Assembly: GCF_004362405.1 (NCBI RefSeq) | Contig: NZ_SNXE01000006.1 | Location: 209,411 to 273,410, forward strand | Source: Roseateles asaccharophilus | GTDB taxonomy: Bacteria; Pseudomonadota; Gammaproteobacteria; Burkholderiales; Burkholderiaceae_C | DNA length: 64,000 nucleotides | Direction: 5' to 3' | Shown: in pieces, positions 28,340 through 36,800 of the stretch | Position numbering within the stretch: position 1 is the stretch's first letter | How the letters are laid out: the number at the start of each line of letters is the position of its first letter | Program-made: the position numbers and the translations under genes | The notes under the pieces: generated by a model | Seen by the model: only the letters and a program-made list of their open reading frames with translations | Database searches by the model: none | Told to the model about the DNA's origin: nothing

Positions 28340-30577
28340 TCAGCCGCGCAGGGCGGCCAGGGCGGCGTTGAAGGTCTTGGACGGGCGCATCACGGTGGCC
28401 AGCTTCTCGGTGTCGGGCTTGTAGTAGCCACCGATGTCCACCGGCTTGCCCTGCACCTCGGCCAGTTCCTTGACGATGGTCTGCTCGTTCTCGCTCAGGC
28501 TCTTGGCCAGGGGCGCGAAGTGCTTGGCCAGCTCGGCGTCGTCGGTCTGGGCGGCCAGTTCCTGGGCCCAGTACAGGGCCAGATAGAACTGGCTGCCGCG
28601 GTTGTCCAGCTCGCCGGTCTTGGGGCTGGGGCCCTTGCGGTTGTCCAGCAGCTTGCCGGTGGCCGCGTCCAGGGTCTTGGCCAGCACCTTGGCCTTGGGG
28701 TTGTTGTTCTTCAGGCCCAGGTCTTCCAGGCTCACGGCCAGGGCCAGGAACTCACCCAGGGAGTCCCAGCGCAGGTGGTTTTCCTCCACCAGCTGCTGCA
28801 CATGCTTGGGCGCAGAACCGCCGGCACCGGTCTCGTACATGCCGCCACCCGCCATCAGGGGCACGATGGACAGCATCTTGGCCGAGGTACCCAGTTCCAT
28901 GATGGGGAACAGGTCGGTCAGGTAGTCGCGCAGGATGTTGCCGGTGGCGCTGATGGTGTCCAGGCCGCGGATCACGCGCTCCAGGGTGTAACGCATGGCG
29001 CGCACCTGGCTCATGATCTGGATGTCCAGGCCAGCCGTGTTGTGCTCGTGCAGGTACATCTTGACCTTGGTGATCAGCTGGGCCTCATGCGGGCGGTAGC
29101 TGTCCAGCCAGAAGACCACCGGCATGCCGGAGTTGCGGGCGCGGTTGACGGCCAGCTTGACCCAGTCGCGGATGGCGGCGTCCTTGACCTGGCACATGCG
29201 CCAGATGTCGCCCTGCTCCACGTTCTGGCTCATCAGCACCTCGCCGGTCTCCAGGTCGGTGATGTTGGCCACGCCGTCTTCGGGGATTTCGAAGGTCTTG
29301 TCGTGCGAGCCGTATTCCTCGGCCTGCTGAGCCATCAGACCGACGTTGGGCACCGTGCCCATGGTCTTGGGATCGAAGGCGCCGTGCCACTTGCAGAAGT
29401 TGATCATCTCCTGATAGATGCGGGCAAAGGTCGACTCCGGCATCACGGCCTTCACGTCCTTCAGGCGGCCGTCGGCGCCATACATCTTGCCGCCGGCGCG
29501 GATCATCGCGGGCATGGAGGCGTCGACGATGATGTCGTTGGGCGAGTGGAAGTTGGTGATGCCCTTGGCCGAGTCCACCATGGCCAGCTCGGGGCGATGC
29601 TCGTGGCAGGCGTGCAGGTCACGCTTGATCTCTTCTTGCTTGGCGCTGGGCAGGGTGGCGATCTTGTTGTAGAGATCGACCATGCCGTTGTTGACGTTCA
29701 CGCCCAGCTCGTCAAAGAGCTTGCCGTGCTTCTCGAAGGCTTCCTTGTAGAAGATCTTCACGCAGTGGCCGAAGACGATGGGGTGCGAGACCTTCATCAT
29801 GGTGGCCTTGACGTGCAGCGAGAACATCACGCCGGTCTTGTGTGCGTCCTCGATCTCGCGCTCATAGAACTCCAGCAAGGCCTTCTTGCTCATGAACATG
29901 GAGTCGATGATCTCGCGGTCCTGCAGCGCGACCTTGGGCTTGAGCACGATGGTCTTGCCGCTCTTGGTCAGCAGCTCCATCTTGACGGTGCGGGCGCGGT
30001 CCAGGGTCATGGACTTTTCGCCGTGGTAGAAGTCGCCGCCATGCATGTGCGAGACATGCGAGCGCGAGGCCTGGCTCCACTCGGCCATGCTGTGCGGGTT
30101 CTTGCGGGCGTATTCCTTGACGGCCTTGGGCGCACGGCGGTCGGAGTTGCCCTCACGCAGCACCGGGTTCACGGCGGAGCCGATGCACTTGTTGTAGCGG
30201 GCGCGGATCTCCTTTTGTTCCTCGGTCTCGGGCTTCTCGGGGAAGTCGGGGATCTTGTAGCCCTTGTCCTGCAGTTCCTTGATGGCCGCCTTGAGCTGGG
30301 CCACCGAGGCGCTGATATTGGGCAGCTTGATGATGTTGGCCTGGGGCTTGAGGGTCAGCTTGCCCAGCTCGCTCAGATTGTCCGGCACGCGCTGCTCTTC
30401 GCTCAGGCAGTCGGCAAAGGCACCCAGGATGCGGCCCGCCACCGAGATGTCACTGGTACCCACCTTGATGCCTGCCGGCTCGGCAAAGGTCTGCATGATG
30501 GGCAGGAAGCTGGCCGTGGCCAGCAAAGGGGCCTCGTCGGTCAGCGTGTAGATGATGTCAGGCTGCTGGGTGCTCAT
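28340..30577 (-). CDS. icd: Isocitrate dehydrogenase, NADP-dependent, monomeric type
   Basis: 745 residues, the length of the monomeric (IDH-II) class, unrelated in length to the 416-residue dimeric enzyme. It converts isocitrate to 2-oxoglutarate and CO2 in the TCA cycle with NADP. Typical blocks include [63 protein letters not shown] and YKPD near the C-terminus. Start at 30577 has AGGAC upstream and the family N-terminus ([20 protein letters not shown]). It is transcribed alone, with a terminator after it. Confidence 0.97.
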   Translation of the reverse strand: MSTQQPDIIYTLTDEAPLLATASFLPIMQTFAEPAGIKVGTSDISVAGRILGAFADCLSEEQRVPDNLSELGKLTLKPQANIIKLPNISASVAQLKAAIKELQDKGYKIPDFPEKPETEEQKEIRARYNKCIGSAVNPVLREGNSDRRAPKAVKEYARKNPHSMAEWSQASRSHVSHMHGGDFYHGEKSMTLDRARTVKMELLTKSGKTIVLKPKVALQDREIIDSMFMSKKALLEFYEREIEDAHKTGVMFSLHVKATMMKVSHPIVFGHCVKIFYKEAFEKHGKLFDELGVNVNNGMVDLYNKIATLPSAKQEEIKRDLHACHEHRPELAMVDSAKGITNFHSPNDIIVDASMPAMIRAGGKMYGADGRLKDVKAVMPESTFARIYQEMINFCKWHGAFDPKTMGTVPNVGLMAQQAEEYGSHDKTFEIPEDGVANITDLETGEVLMSQNVEQGDIWRMCQVKDAAIRDWVKLAVNRARNSGMPVVFWLDSYRPHEAQLITKVKMYLHEHNTAGLDIQIMSQVRAMRYTLERVIRGLDTISATGNILRDYLTDLFPIMELGTSAKMLSIVPLMAGGGMYETGAGGSAPKHVQQLVEENHLRWDSLGEFLALAVSLEDLGLKNNNPKAKVLAKTLDAATGKLLDNRKGPSPKTGELDNRGSQFYLALYWAQELAAQTDDAELAKHFAPLAKSLSENEQTIVKELAEVQGKPVDIGGYYKPDTEKLATVMRPSKTFNAALAALRG

Positions 30578-30740
30578 GAGTGTTGTCCTGTAGTTCTTGC
30601 GCTGCACCCGCTCACAGTGCAGCAGCGACACAAAAATCACACCCTGCGCCACGAGGCACAGAGATGTTCACGCCGCATTTTCCTGCAATTTGACTCCACG
30701 ATGCGAAAAACGCTGCAAGCGCTGCCATGACAGGCCCGCG

Positions 30741-30769
30741 TAAAGAAAAGCCGCTGCAAGGCAGCGGCT
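30741..30769 (-). terminator. Intrinsic terminator at the end of the CDI region
   Basis: Perfect stem AGCCGCTGC/GCAGCGGCT with a 3-base loop and TTTTCTTTA after it on the minus strand. It begins one base after the stop of the cdiA fragment, so it may be the original end of a CDI operon. Confidence 0.8.
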
Positions 30770-31369
30770 CTACGAGCATTCGGAGGCAGGCAGTTCGCAG
30801 CGCCTGAGACCAGCATTGAGCCCGCCCGCGCCCAGCTTGATGCCCACACCCACGCTGCCGCTCTTGGAGCTCTGGCTGTTGCTTTCCTGCGTGGTGTTCT
30901 GCGCGGCCAGGATGTTGATCTGGTCCTCGGCCTGGAGCCGGGTCTTGCCCCCAGCCTGCACCGTGCTGCCGCGCAGCGTCAGGTCGCTGTCTGCGCCGCC
31001 GCCCGTGGCGCGGATGCTGATGTCGCCGCCGGCCGTGACGCTGCTGCCCCGCGCCAGGTCCGCGCTGCTGCTGTGCTGGCTTTGGCTGCGGCTGGCGCCC
31101 AGGGTGAAGCTCAGGCCGATGCCCCCGGCCTTGTCGGCGGCGTTGCCGTCGGTCATGACCGACGAGCCGTCCGGATTCTTCTGGCCCGTCGGCACCTGGC
31201 CCTGGCCGCCCTTCACCGCATCCACCGCCTGCTTGGTATTTATCGCCACATTGGCCGCAGCCAGGGCCTTGACGCGCGAGTCGCTGCTCTGGCCGGCCGC
31301 CTTGATCTGGCTGCTCGCGCTTTGCACCGCGTTGAGTACTGGGTTGCTCACGGCCACCTCAGTGTTCAT
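30770..31369 (-). pseudogene. Fragment of a second CdiA/filamentous haemagglutinin protein
   Basis: 199 codons open, matching the haemagglutinin-repeat (FHA-2-like) part of large CdiA proteins: VLNAVQSASSQIKAAGQSSDSRVKALAAANVAINTKQAV, then SFTLGASRSQSQHSSS, SVTAGGDISIRATGGG, STVQAGGKTRLQAEDQINILAAQN and ESNSQSSKSGSVGVGIKLGAGG. It has no secretion domain and no toxin. The last residues (RRCELPASECS) look like fortuitous read-out into the terminator. The resident CdiA (33836-46750) has no matching stretch, so this is a remnant of a different CdiA rather than a copy. It starts 28 bases after the immunity gene stop. Confidence 0.75.
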
Positions 31370-31397
31370 GCGGGTTGGCGGGATTTTGCAGGTCCGA

Positions 31398-31805
31398 CTA
31401 GATACAGCTGTCTAGTCTGGCGCGCAATGCCTCTTCAAACTCAGCAATGGTGAACTCCTTTCCGGAATTCAAATATCCTGCATCATCGTAAACGGAATTA
31501 CCAAATTTCTTGCAAATTGAGTACACCACCACAGCGGCAAACAAATCATCACCTCGAGTGCTAACAGCCCCCAAAAATCTCGCAGAGTTTGGTATCCGTT
31601 CGTCTATCGCTTGCTCATCAATCGACACCCAACACCACTCATTTTCAGCAGCGCCCTTCACGTAGGAGTTTTTATGACAAGGACCAACCGGCTCAAATGT
31701 TACCGTCGGCACTTGTTGCTTAAAGTAAACAAAGCCATCTTTTATAGCAACCATTAACTCATCATGCGTGGGATTGGTTGCCATGGGTATAAAAGAATCT
31801 CTCAT
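31398..31805 (-). CDS. Probable CdiI immunity protein of the orphan toxin
   Basis: 135 residues, not recognised by family. It is small, acidic and rich in aromatic residues (VPTVTFEPVGPCHKNSYVKG, NEWCWVSIDEQ, FAAVVVYSICKKFG), and of clearly lower G+C than the core genome. Its ATG overlaps the stop of the orphan CdiA-CT by 4 bases, the usual toxin-immunity coupling; a later ATG at 31784 is an alternative start. Immunity function is inferred from position only. Confidence 0.65.
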   Translation of the reverse strand: MRDSFIPMATNPTHDELMVAIKDGFVYFKQQVPTVTFEPVGPCHKNSYVKGAAENEWCWVSIDEQAIDERIPNSARFLGAVSTRGDDLFAAVVVYSICKKFGNSVYDDAGYLNSGKEFTIAEFEEALRARLDSCI

Positions 31806-32455
31806 GGTGCACCCGGAACCTTCATAGCAGAGCGGGTCAATATTACCCAGCCATTTGTGGTTTTGATATTAATGTTATTGACAACCCCCTCATTCAATAC
31901 GTTTGCAATCGGCGACCCTGGCTTCACCCAGCTTGTCACATCTTGAGTCGCGACACCCGCCTTAGTTGCATCAACATACATATCCCCAACTTGGCCGGCC
32001 TTACTCATTTGATTGGCGCCGCTTATTACATTTCGTTGAACTGCCGTCATACCATTGCCTGTCACCTCCTTCAGGCTAACAGGTACGCCATTGAGCCAGC
32101 CATCAATACCTGGGGTGTTGGAAGCCGGTTGCCCTACGAACTTTCCACCTTTGAAGGCAACAATATCAGCAGCCTGAGCGGTTTCCGCTGCACTCATCGC
32201 ATTGGGCACAACTTCACCGGCTTTCGGGGCAGGTAAGCGCTTCGCGAACTCACTCCACTGCGCATGGTTGAGGTAGTTGTTCTGCGCCGCATTGGCCGCC
32301 GTGTTGGCTGCGGTATTGACGCTCGCCGCCGTGCCGTCACCGGTAGCCAGGGCGCCCGCCACACCGCCCATCAAGCTGGCAAAGGCGACGGTCTCTGCGG
32401 CTTTGCCGGGATCCCCCGAGGGGTTGAACCACTGGGCCGCCGACTCCCCCACCAT
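31802..32455 (-). CDS. Orphan CdiA-CT toxin module with pretoxin segment
   Basis: 217 residues from ATG 32455; the frame is open from the preceding gene's stop, adding about 17 cdiA-like codons (QTGCHAGAMVGESAAQWF). Residues 1-62 mirror the pretoxin/VENN region of the resident CdiA: GESAAQWFNPSG against GELAAQWFDPNG, and SVNTAANTAANAAQNNYL against SVNTAANTAANAVQNNYL. The remaining ~155 residues differ completely and should be the toxin (GGKFVGQPASNTPGIDGWLN, VPVSLKEVTGNGMTAVQRN, WVILTRSAM). The GIDG...SLKE spacing is reminiscent of nuclease folds but I cannot assign a family. There is no secretion domain, so it is silent unless recombined onto a full CdiA, or it is translated as a cytoplasmic remnant. 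Confidence 0.8.
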   Translation of the reverse strand: MVGESAAQWFNPSGDPGKAAETVAFASLMGGVAGALATGDGTAASVNTAANTAANAAQNNYLNHAQWSEFAKRLPAPKAGEVVPNAMSAAETAQAADIVAFKGGKFVGQPASNTPGIDGWLNGVPVSLKEVTGNGMTAVQRNVISGANQMSKAGQVGDMYVDATKAGVATQDVTSWVKPGSPIANVLNEGVVNNINIKTTNGWVILTRSAMKVPGAP

Positions 32456-32501
32456 GGCGCCGGCATGGCATCCAGTTTGTGCCGCAGCGGCACTGCTGAT
32501 C

Positions 32502-33485
32502 TCAGGCTTTCAAAGCGTCCAGCGACAGCACGGCATCGTAGTCAGGCCAGTCTTCGCGAGCACGCTTGAGCACGCCCTGCATGAGCTCATCGAGCTCGGG
32601 CACAGCTTGCTCGGGTGGAAGCTGGTCAAAGGGTGCGGCCATCAAGGGATGATCCAGCCTCGGGTTGGCCAGTCCTTCCCATTCGCGCAGCCGGAAGATG
32701 AAAAGGATTTCCACCGGGACGCGCTCCAGATGCCTGTCCTGGTTGAAGTCGTAGGAGTTTTTTTGGCTCTCTTTGCCGGTTTGCCACGTGTGGCGGTCGC
32801 ACGCGGCCAGCAGGCAAGGCACCAGATCGTCGGGGTTGGGCGTGCGCCAGTGGGCCAACAGCGCTTCGTAGATCGGCTCGTCGTAGGCATAGCCCGGCCA
32901 CTGGTGTGAGACATCGCCCACCCAGTCGGCAAACAGGCGCAGCATGAAGGCTTGGGCGCGGCGGTGCTCCTCTTCGTATTCGATCACCAGCTGGTGCCCA
33001 CGATTGAGCGCCGCATGGGTCAAATAGCCTTGGTGGATCACGGCGTCTTTCCAGCCAAGCATCGCCATCGCGGCCATCATGTTGGCGGCGGTTTGGATGG
33101 AGAACATCCGAAGGCCGCCGTCTGGATGCTGCGGGAACAGGATGCCGTATCGATAGTGCCAAAAGAACGCTTGCTTGATGCCAACTTGGTAGTAGCGTAT
33201 CCAATAGGCCAAATCAGGCCTCCAACTCGGGTTGTCTGGCGCAGTTGCCAATGCTCGGCATGCTTGGACCCTTGCTAGCCTTTCTGTGGTGTAGTCTGTT
33301 ATGTTGCGCTTGTTCGGCAATTGTTGTGAGGGCGCCGCATCCTCTCTGGTCACGTACTCACGAATGGCGTTTCGATGAAAATCTTCGTGAGTGAGTGCTT
33401 TCGCAATGCGCCCCAACACGCTTTTGTAGGAAGGCCACTTTGGGTTCACACCCATGCGATCACATCGGTTCATTTGCTGGGCCAT
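32502..33485 (-). CDS. Uncharacterised 327-residue protein in the CDI module array
   Basis: I do not recognise this protein. It is soluble-looking, rich in Trp, Tyr and His, with no signal peptide or clear TM helix (YWIRYYQVGIKQAFFWHYRYG, MLGWKDAVIHQGYLTHAALNRG, VPVEILFIFRLREWEGLANPR). AAGGTGG lies 5 bases before the start, so it is translated. It sits where an immunity gene of a lost toxin would be: between cdiI and the orphan toxin, with its stop immediately followed by the orphan cdiA segment. A short open frame ending 18 bases inside its start overlaps it, consistent with former coupling to an upstream gene. A helical, large immunity protein is the leading inference. Confidence 0.6.
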   Translation of the reverse strand: MAQQMNRCDRMGVNPKWPSYKSVLGRIAKALTHEDFHRNAIREYVTREDAAPSQQLPNKRNITDYTTERLARVQACRALATAPDNPSWRPDLAYWIRYYQVGIKQAFFWHYRYGILFPQHPDGGLRMFSIQTAANMMAAMAMLGWKDAVIHQGYLTHAALNRGHQLVIEYEEEHRRAQAFMLRLFADWVGDVSHQWPGYAYDEPIYEALLAHWRTPNPDDLVPCLLAACDRHTWQTGKESQKNSYDFNQDRHLERVPVEILFIFRLREWEGLANPRLDHPLMAAPFDQLPPEQAVPELDELMQGVLKRAREDWPDYDAVLSLDALKA

Positions 33486-33614
33486 GATTCCACCTTGAAT
33501 TCTGCGACGCCTGTTGTGCCGGGAGCTGGCAGCCCCACTTTGACGGTGACACCTTATACCTTAAAGCCATCCGTACTTAGAGCGACCCGAGTTCACCTCG
33601 GCCAGCACCGAGCG
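33486..33614 (-). other. Degraded remnant between cdiI and the 327-residue gene
   Basis: About 130 bases with only short frames: one directly after the cdiI stop (VLAEVNSGRSKYGWL, stop) and another overlapping the next gene (GVTVKVGLPAPGTTGVAEF...). Neither is a gene by itself. They may be the tail of a lost toxin or immunity gene. Confidence 0.4.
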
Positions 33615-33821
33615 CTACGCCTTTTGAACATCTAACTCATCCCACAGCGGCAACAAACCCAACTTCTCCATGTGAGTTCCGAAATCCACAAATGGCTTAG
33701 AACCTATATCAGCAAGCGAAAACCATGTGGCTTCGCATTCTTGGCATACGTAAACATCCTGCCCGGTCTTCTTTATCTGCGCTACAGCTATATCACCTTG
33801 CTCGCATCTAGGACACAACAT
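33615..33821 (-). CDS. cdiI: Zinc-ribbon small protein, probable CdiI immunity to the resident CdiA
   Basis: 68 residues. Two CxxC pairs form a zinc ribbon (LCPRCEQGD ... YVCQECEATWF), followed by an acidic C-terminus (PLWDELDV). It begins 14 bases after the cdiA stop with AAGGAG as ribosome site, the standard cdiI position. An acidic small partner is suitable for neutralising a basic RNase-like toxin, but the function is inferred from location; zinc ribbons of this size also occur in unrelated contexts. Confidence 0.7.
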   Translation of the reverse strand: MLCPRCEQGDIAVAQIKKTGQDVYVCQECEATWFSLADIGSKPFVDFGTHMEKLGLLPLWDELDVQKA

Positions 33822-33835
33822 TTCCAGCTCCTTAC

Positions 33836-36800
33836 TTATTGAACGGGATAAGCAGTAATTATTTTACTCGTTCCAGGCCGTACAATGATTTTAATGTTAG
33901 TTTCGCCGGCAGTGCCAATAACTCGCCCCATTGGAACGACATACGCACCAGGGTCATTTGGCAAAGGATTACCTTTCGCCAACCACGCTTCATCTACTAG
34001 CCCCAGGATTTCTTTTCTATCCACATTGAAAACAGTGTGCGTTGTTTTGTTCGGATTCGGTACAGCATGGTCAAGAACGTGCTGCACACGATTGCCGTGC
34101 ACTGAACCCGGTCCATAGTCAACACCTGCAGGCGTTGTCCAGGTTCTTGTGCCTTTGTCAAAGGTAAGCTCAACAACCTTCGGTGCACTGTTTACCCCAC
34201 CCGCCGTTCGCGCCTCCGCAATCACCAGCTGCAACTCTTGAACTACCGCAGCTGGATCGGCACTTCTCACCGCGTTGGTCAGTCTGGCAGCCGCCGCAGC
34301 TGTCGCCCCCGAGCCAACAACGGGCGCCGTAACTCCAGTTGTTGGCACACCACCTGCGATTTCAATTGCACCGATGCTGATGTCTGTCATCAAGCTAGTG
34401 CACGCCGGTGTGCCTATGCCGCTGCCGCAGGCAGCCACCAAGGCCCGGCCCACATGCACCAACACCCCAGCCCCCGTCGCTGTCGCCCCCACCATCAGCG
34501 CACCTCTCATGATGGCGGTGCTGCTTTGCACGTGCTCAGCACCCCACTGCAGCGCGTTGAGCGCCTGCCCCAGATCATTGACCTGGCGCTGGATCAGCCG
34601 GTCCGCAGTCGCGCCACCCAACACCGCGCGCACCTCGGGGCTTTGCAGGTCTTGCAACGCCTGGGCCATGTCTTGCACCCGCGTGCTGCACGCTTGCGGG
34701 TTGGCTTTGCATTGGTCCACCAGGCGCCCCACAGGCTTTTGCTGCCCACCAGCGCTTTCATTGCCCAACAGCAGCCGGCGCAGGCTGTCGCAGCCCACCT
34801 TGCAGTTCTCCAACTGCGCGATGGCGTTCTTCAGGTCGCGCGTCTCCAGGTAATTGTTCTGCACCGCGTTGGCGGCTGTATTGGCCGCCGTGTTCACGCT
34901 CGCTGCGCTGCCGTCTCCCGTGAGCGCGCCAGCGGTGGCGCCCATGAGCTTGGCAAACTCCAGCACCTCGGCCTCTGTTTTGGTGCCGTTGGGGTCGAAC
35001 CACTGTGCCGCCAGTTCACCCACCGTCGCACCAATGGCGCCGCTGTGGCAGCCTTGCGACCCACCACCCGCTGCACCTGCCAGGCAGCCCCCCAGCGCGT
35101 GCGCCAGCAGTTGGCCAGCGGGGTTAAGCACGCTTTTCCCTTGCGCATCGGGCACCGTCATGCTGCCAATGGCTTGGGCACCAAACGCCCCTGCCGTGCT
35201 GGCCATCGCCCCCACCAGCGCGGTCCTGATGCTGTCCTCCAAGCTGGCTCCGGTCAACGTGCTGTTGATCGCGGCACTGGCCACATTGCTGATCACGGCT
35301 TTGCCCAGATTGGCAGCGAAGCCGCTGTTCTGCGGTGTGATGCTGGCCAGGGTCTGACCATTGAGGGTCAGGGTGTTGGACAAGCCGTTGAGCGCTCCTG
35401 CCGTGAGCATGCTGGTCAGCAAGTTCTTGATGCTGTCCTTGCTGCCGAGTTCCTTGAGCGTCTTGCCAATGTCCCCGCCGTTGTTCACCAGGCTGACACT
35501 CGCACTCGCGGCCAGACCTGCAAACCCTGCATTCAGGGCCGCTCCGGCGGCCGTCAGGCCGCCTGCGCTGGTCGCCAGGGTCACACCGCCGAGGGTGGTG
35601 GTTCCCGCGGTCGTGGAGCCAAGCAACTCAACACCCATGCCGCCCGTGGCCCAGGCCACCGCCAAGGCCACAAGCGCTGCACCGGCTCCGGTCAGCCCCT
35701 GCTGCTTGTAGCTCCATTCACGCTGGGCCAGCTCCACCTCGCTCCATTTGATCGAAGGGTGGCTGCGCAGCTGTTCAAGGTAGGCCAAGCCGGGTTGCTG
35801 GCCGGCCAGCTTCTGCACCTGCTCCTGCAAGCTGGGCACGGCTGCGCCACTGCCCGGTTCGGCCACGCGCGGCAGCTCAATACTGAGCTTCACACCGGCG
35901 TCAACGCTGACCGTTCCCAGCAGCTCACTCATCTGCCCCGTGCTGCGGTCGTGACCCTGCCCCTCCTGCTTCTGCCAGACGCCGCCCGTGACCGCACGGC
36001 TTTGAGAGCTGGCCTGGTCCCTCTCAATCGCAGCACCAATGAGCAGCTCGCCCGTCGCCCCCTCACCGGGCCTGCGCACGAACGAGATCTCTGGCGCCTG
36101 AATGCGTGCACCGATCAGCTCGGTACGCTCACCCACGCCTATCCGGACCGCTTGGTCCGAGACCAGCTCCGTGCGCACGGCCTGAGTCTTGAGGCTCAAA
36201 TCCTGACTCGATACCTTGCGGTAGCCGATCCCGGCAAAGCTCGAACGGCTGGTGCTGTCGGTCAAGGTCTTATGGGTGTTTTCTGCGGAGTACAGCAGCG
36301 TCTTGTCCACGCCCTCCACGTGCAGAAGACCCGTGCTGTCGAACTTCGCGCCCACACTGATCACGTTCTGCCCCAGCACCTCAATGGCCTGGCCTTCAAG
36401 CGTCGTGCGCACCGCCGTGGCCTTGAGTTCCTCGTGCTGGGTGACCGTTGTCTTCTTCTTCAGACCGCCCCAACCCCGCTTGGTCGAACTCGTGGTCCAG
36501 TTCCGCTGCTCGGTGTCCGTGTTGTGATCCAGCAGGACCGTGCCCGCCGAACTCACACTCACTTTGCCCTGCACCGCACTCAGATCCGTGGCCTGCAAGT
36601 GCACTTGCGTGCCACCGTACAGGGTCACGCCCTTGTCGCCCTCAATGCGCGTCTTGTTCAGAGTTTCCAGGCTTTGAATGGTGACGCCGTCGACGAGCTT
36701 TTGGCTCTGGGTCTGGGTGCTTCCCGTTGTGATGCTCTGAGCTGCGATCACGGCTGTTTGGCCGGCCGCGCGAAGCTGTGTGTCGACCAGGTCCACACTG

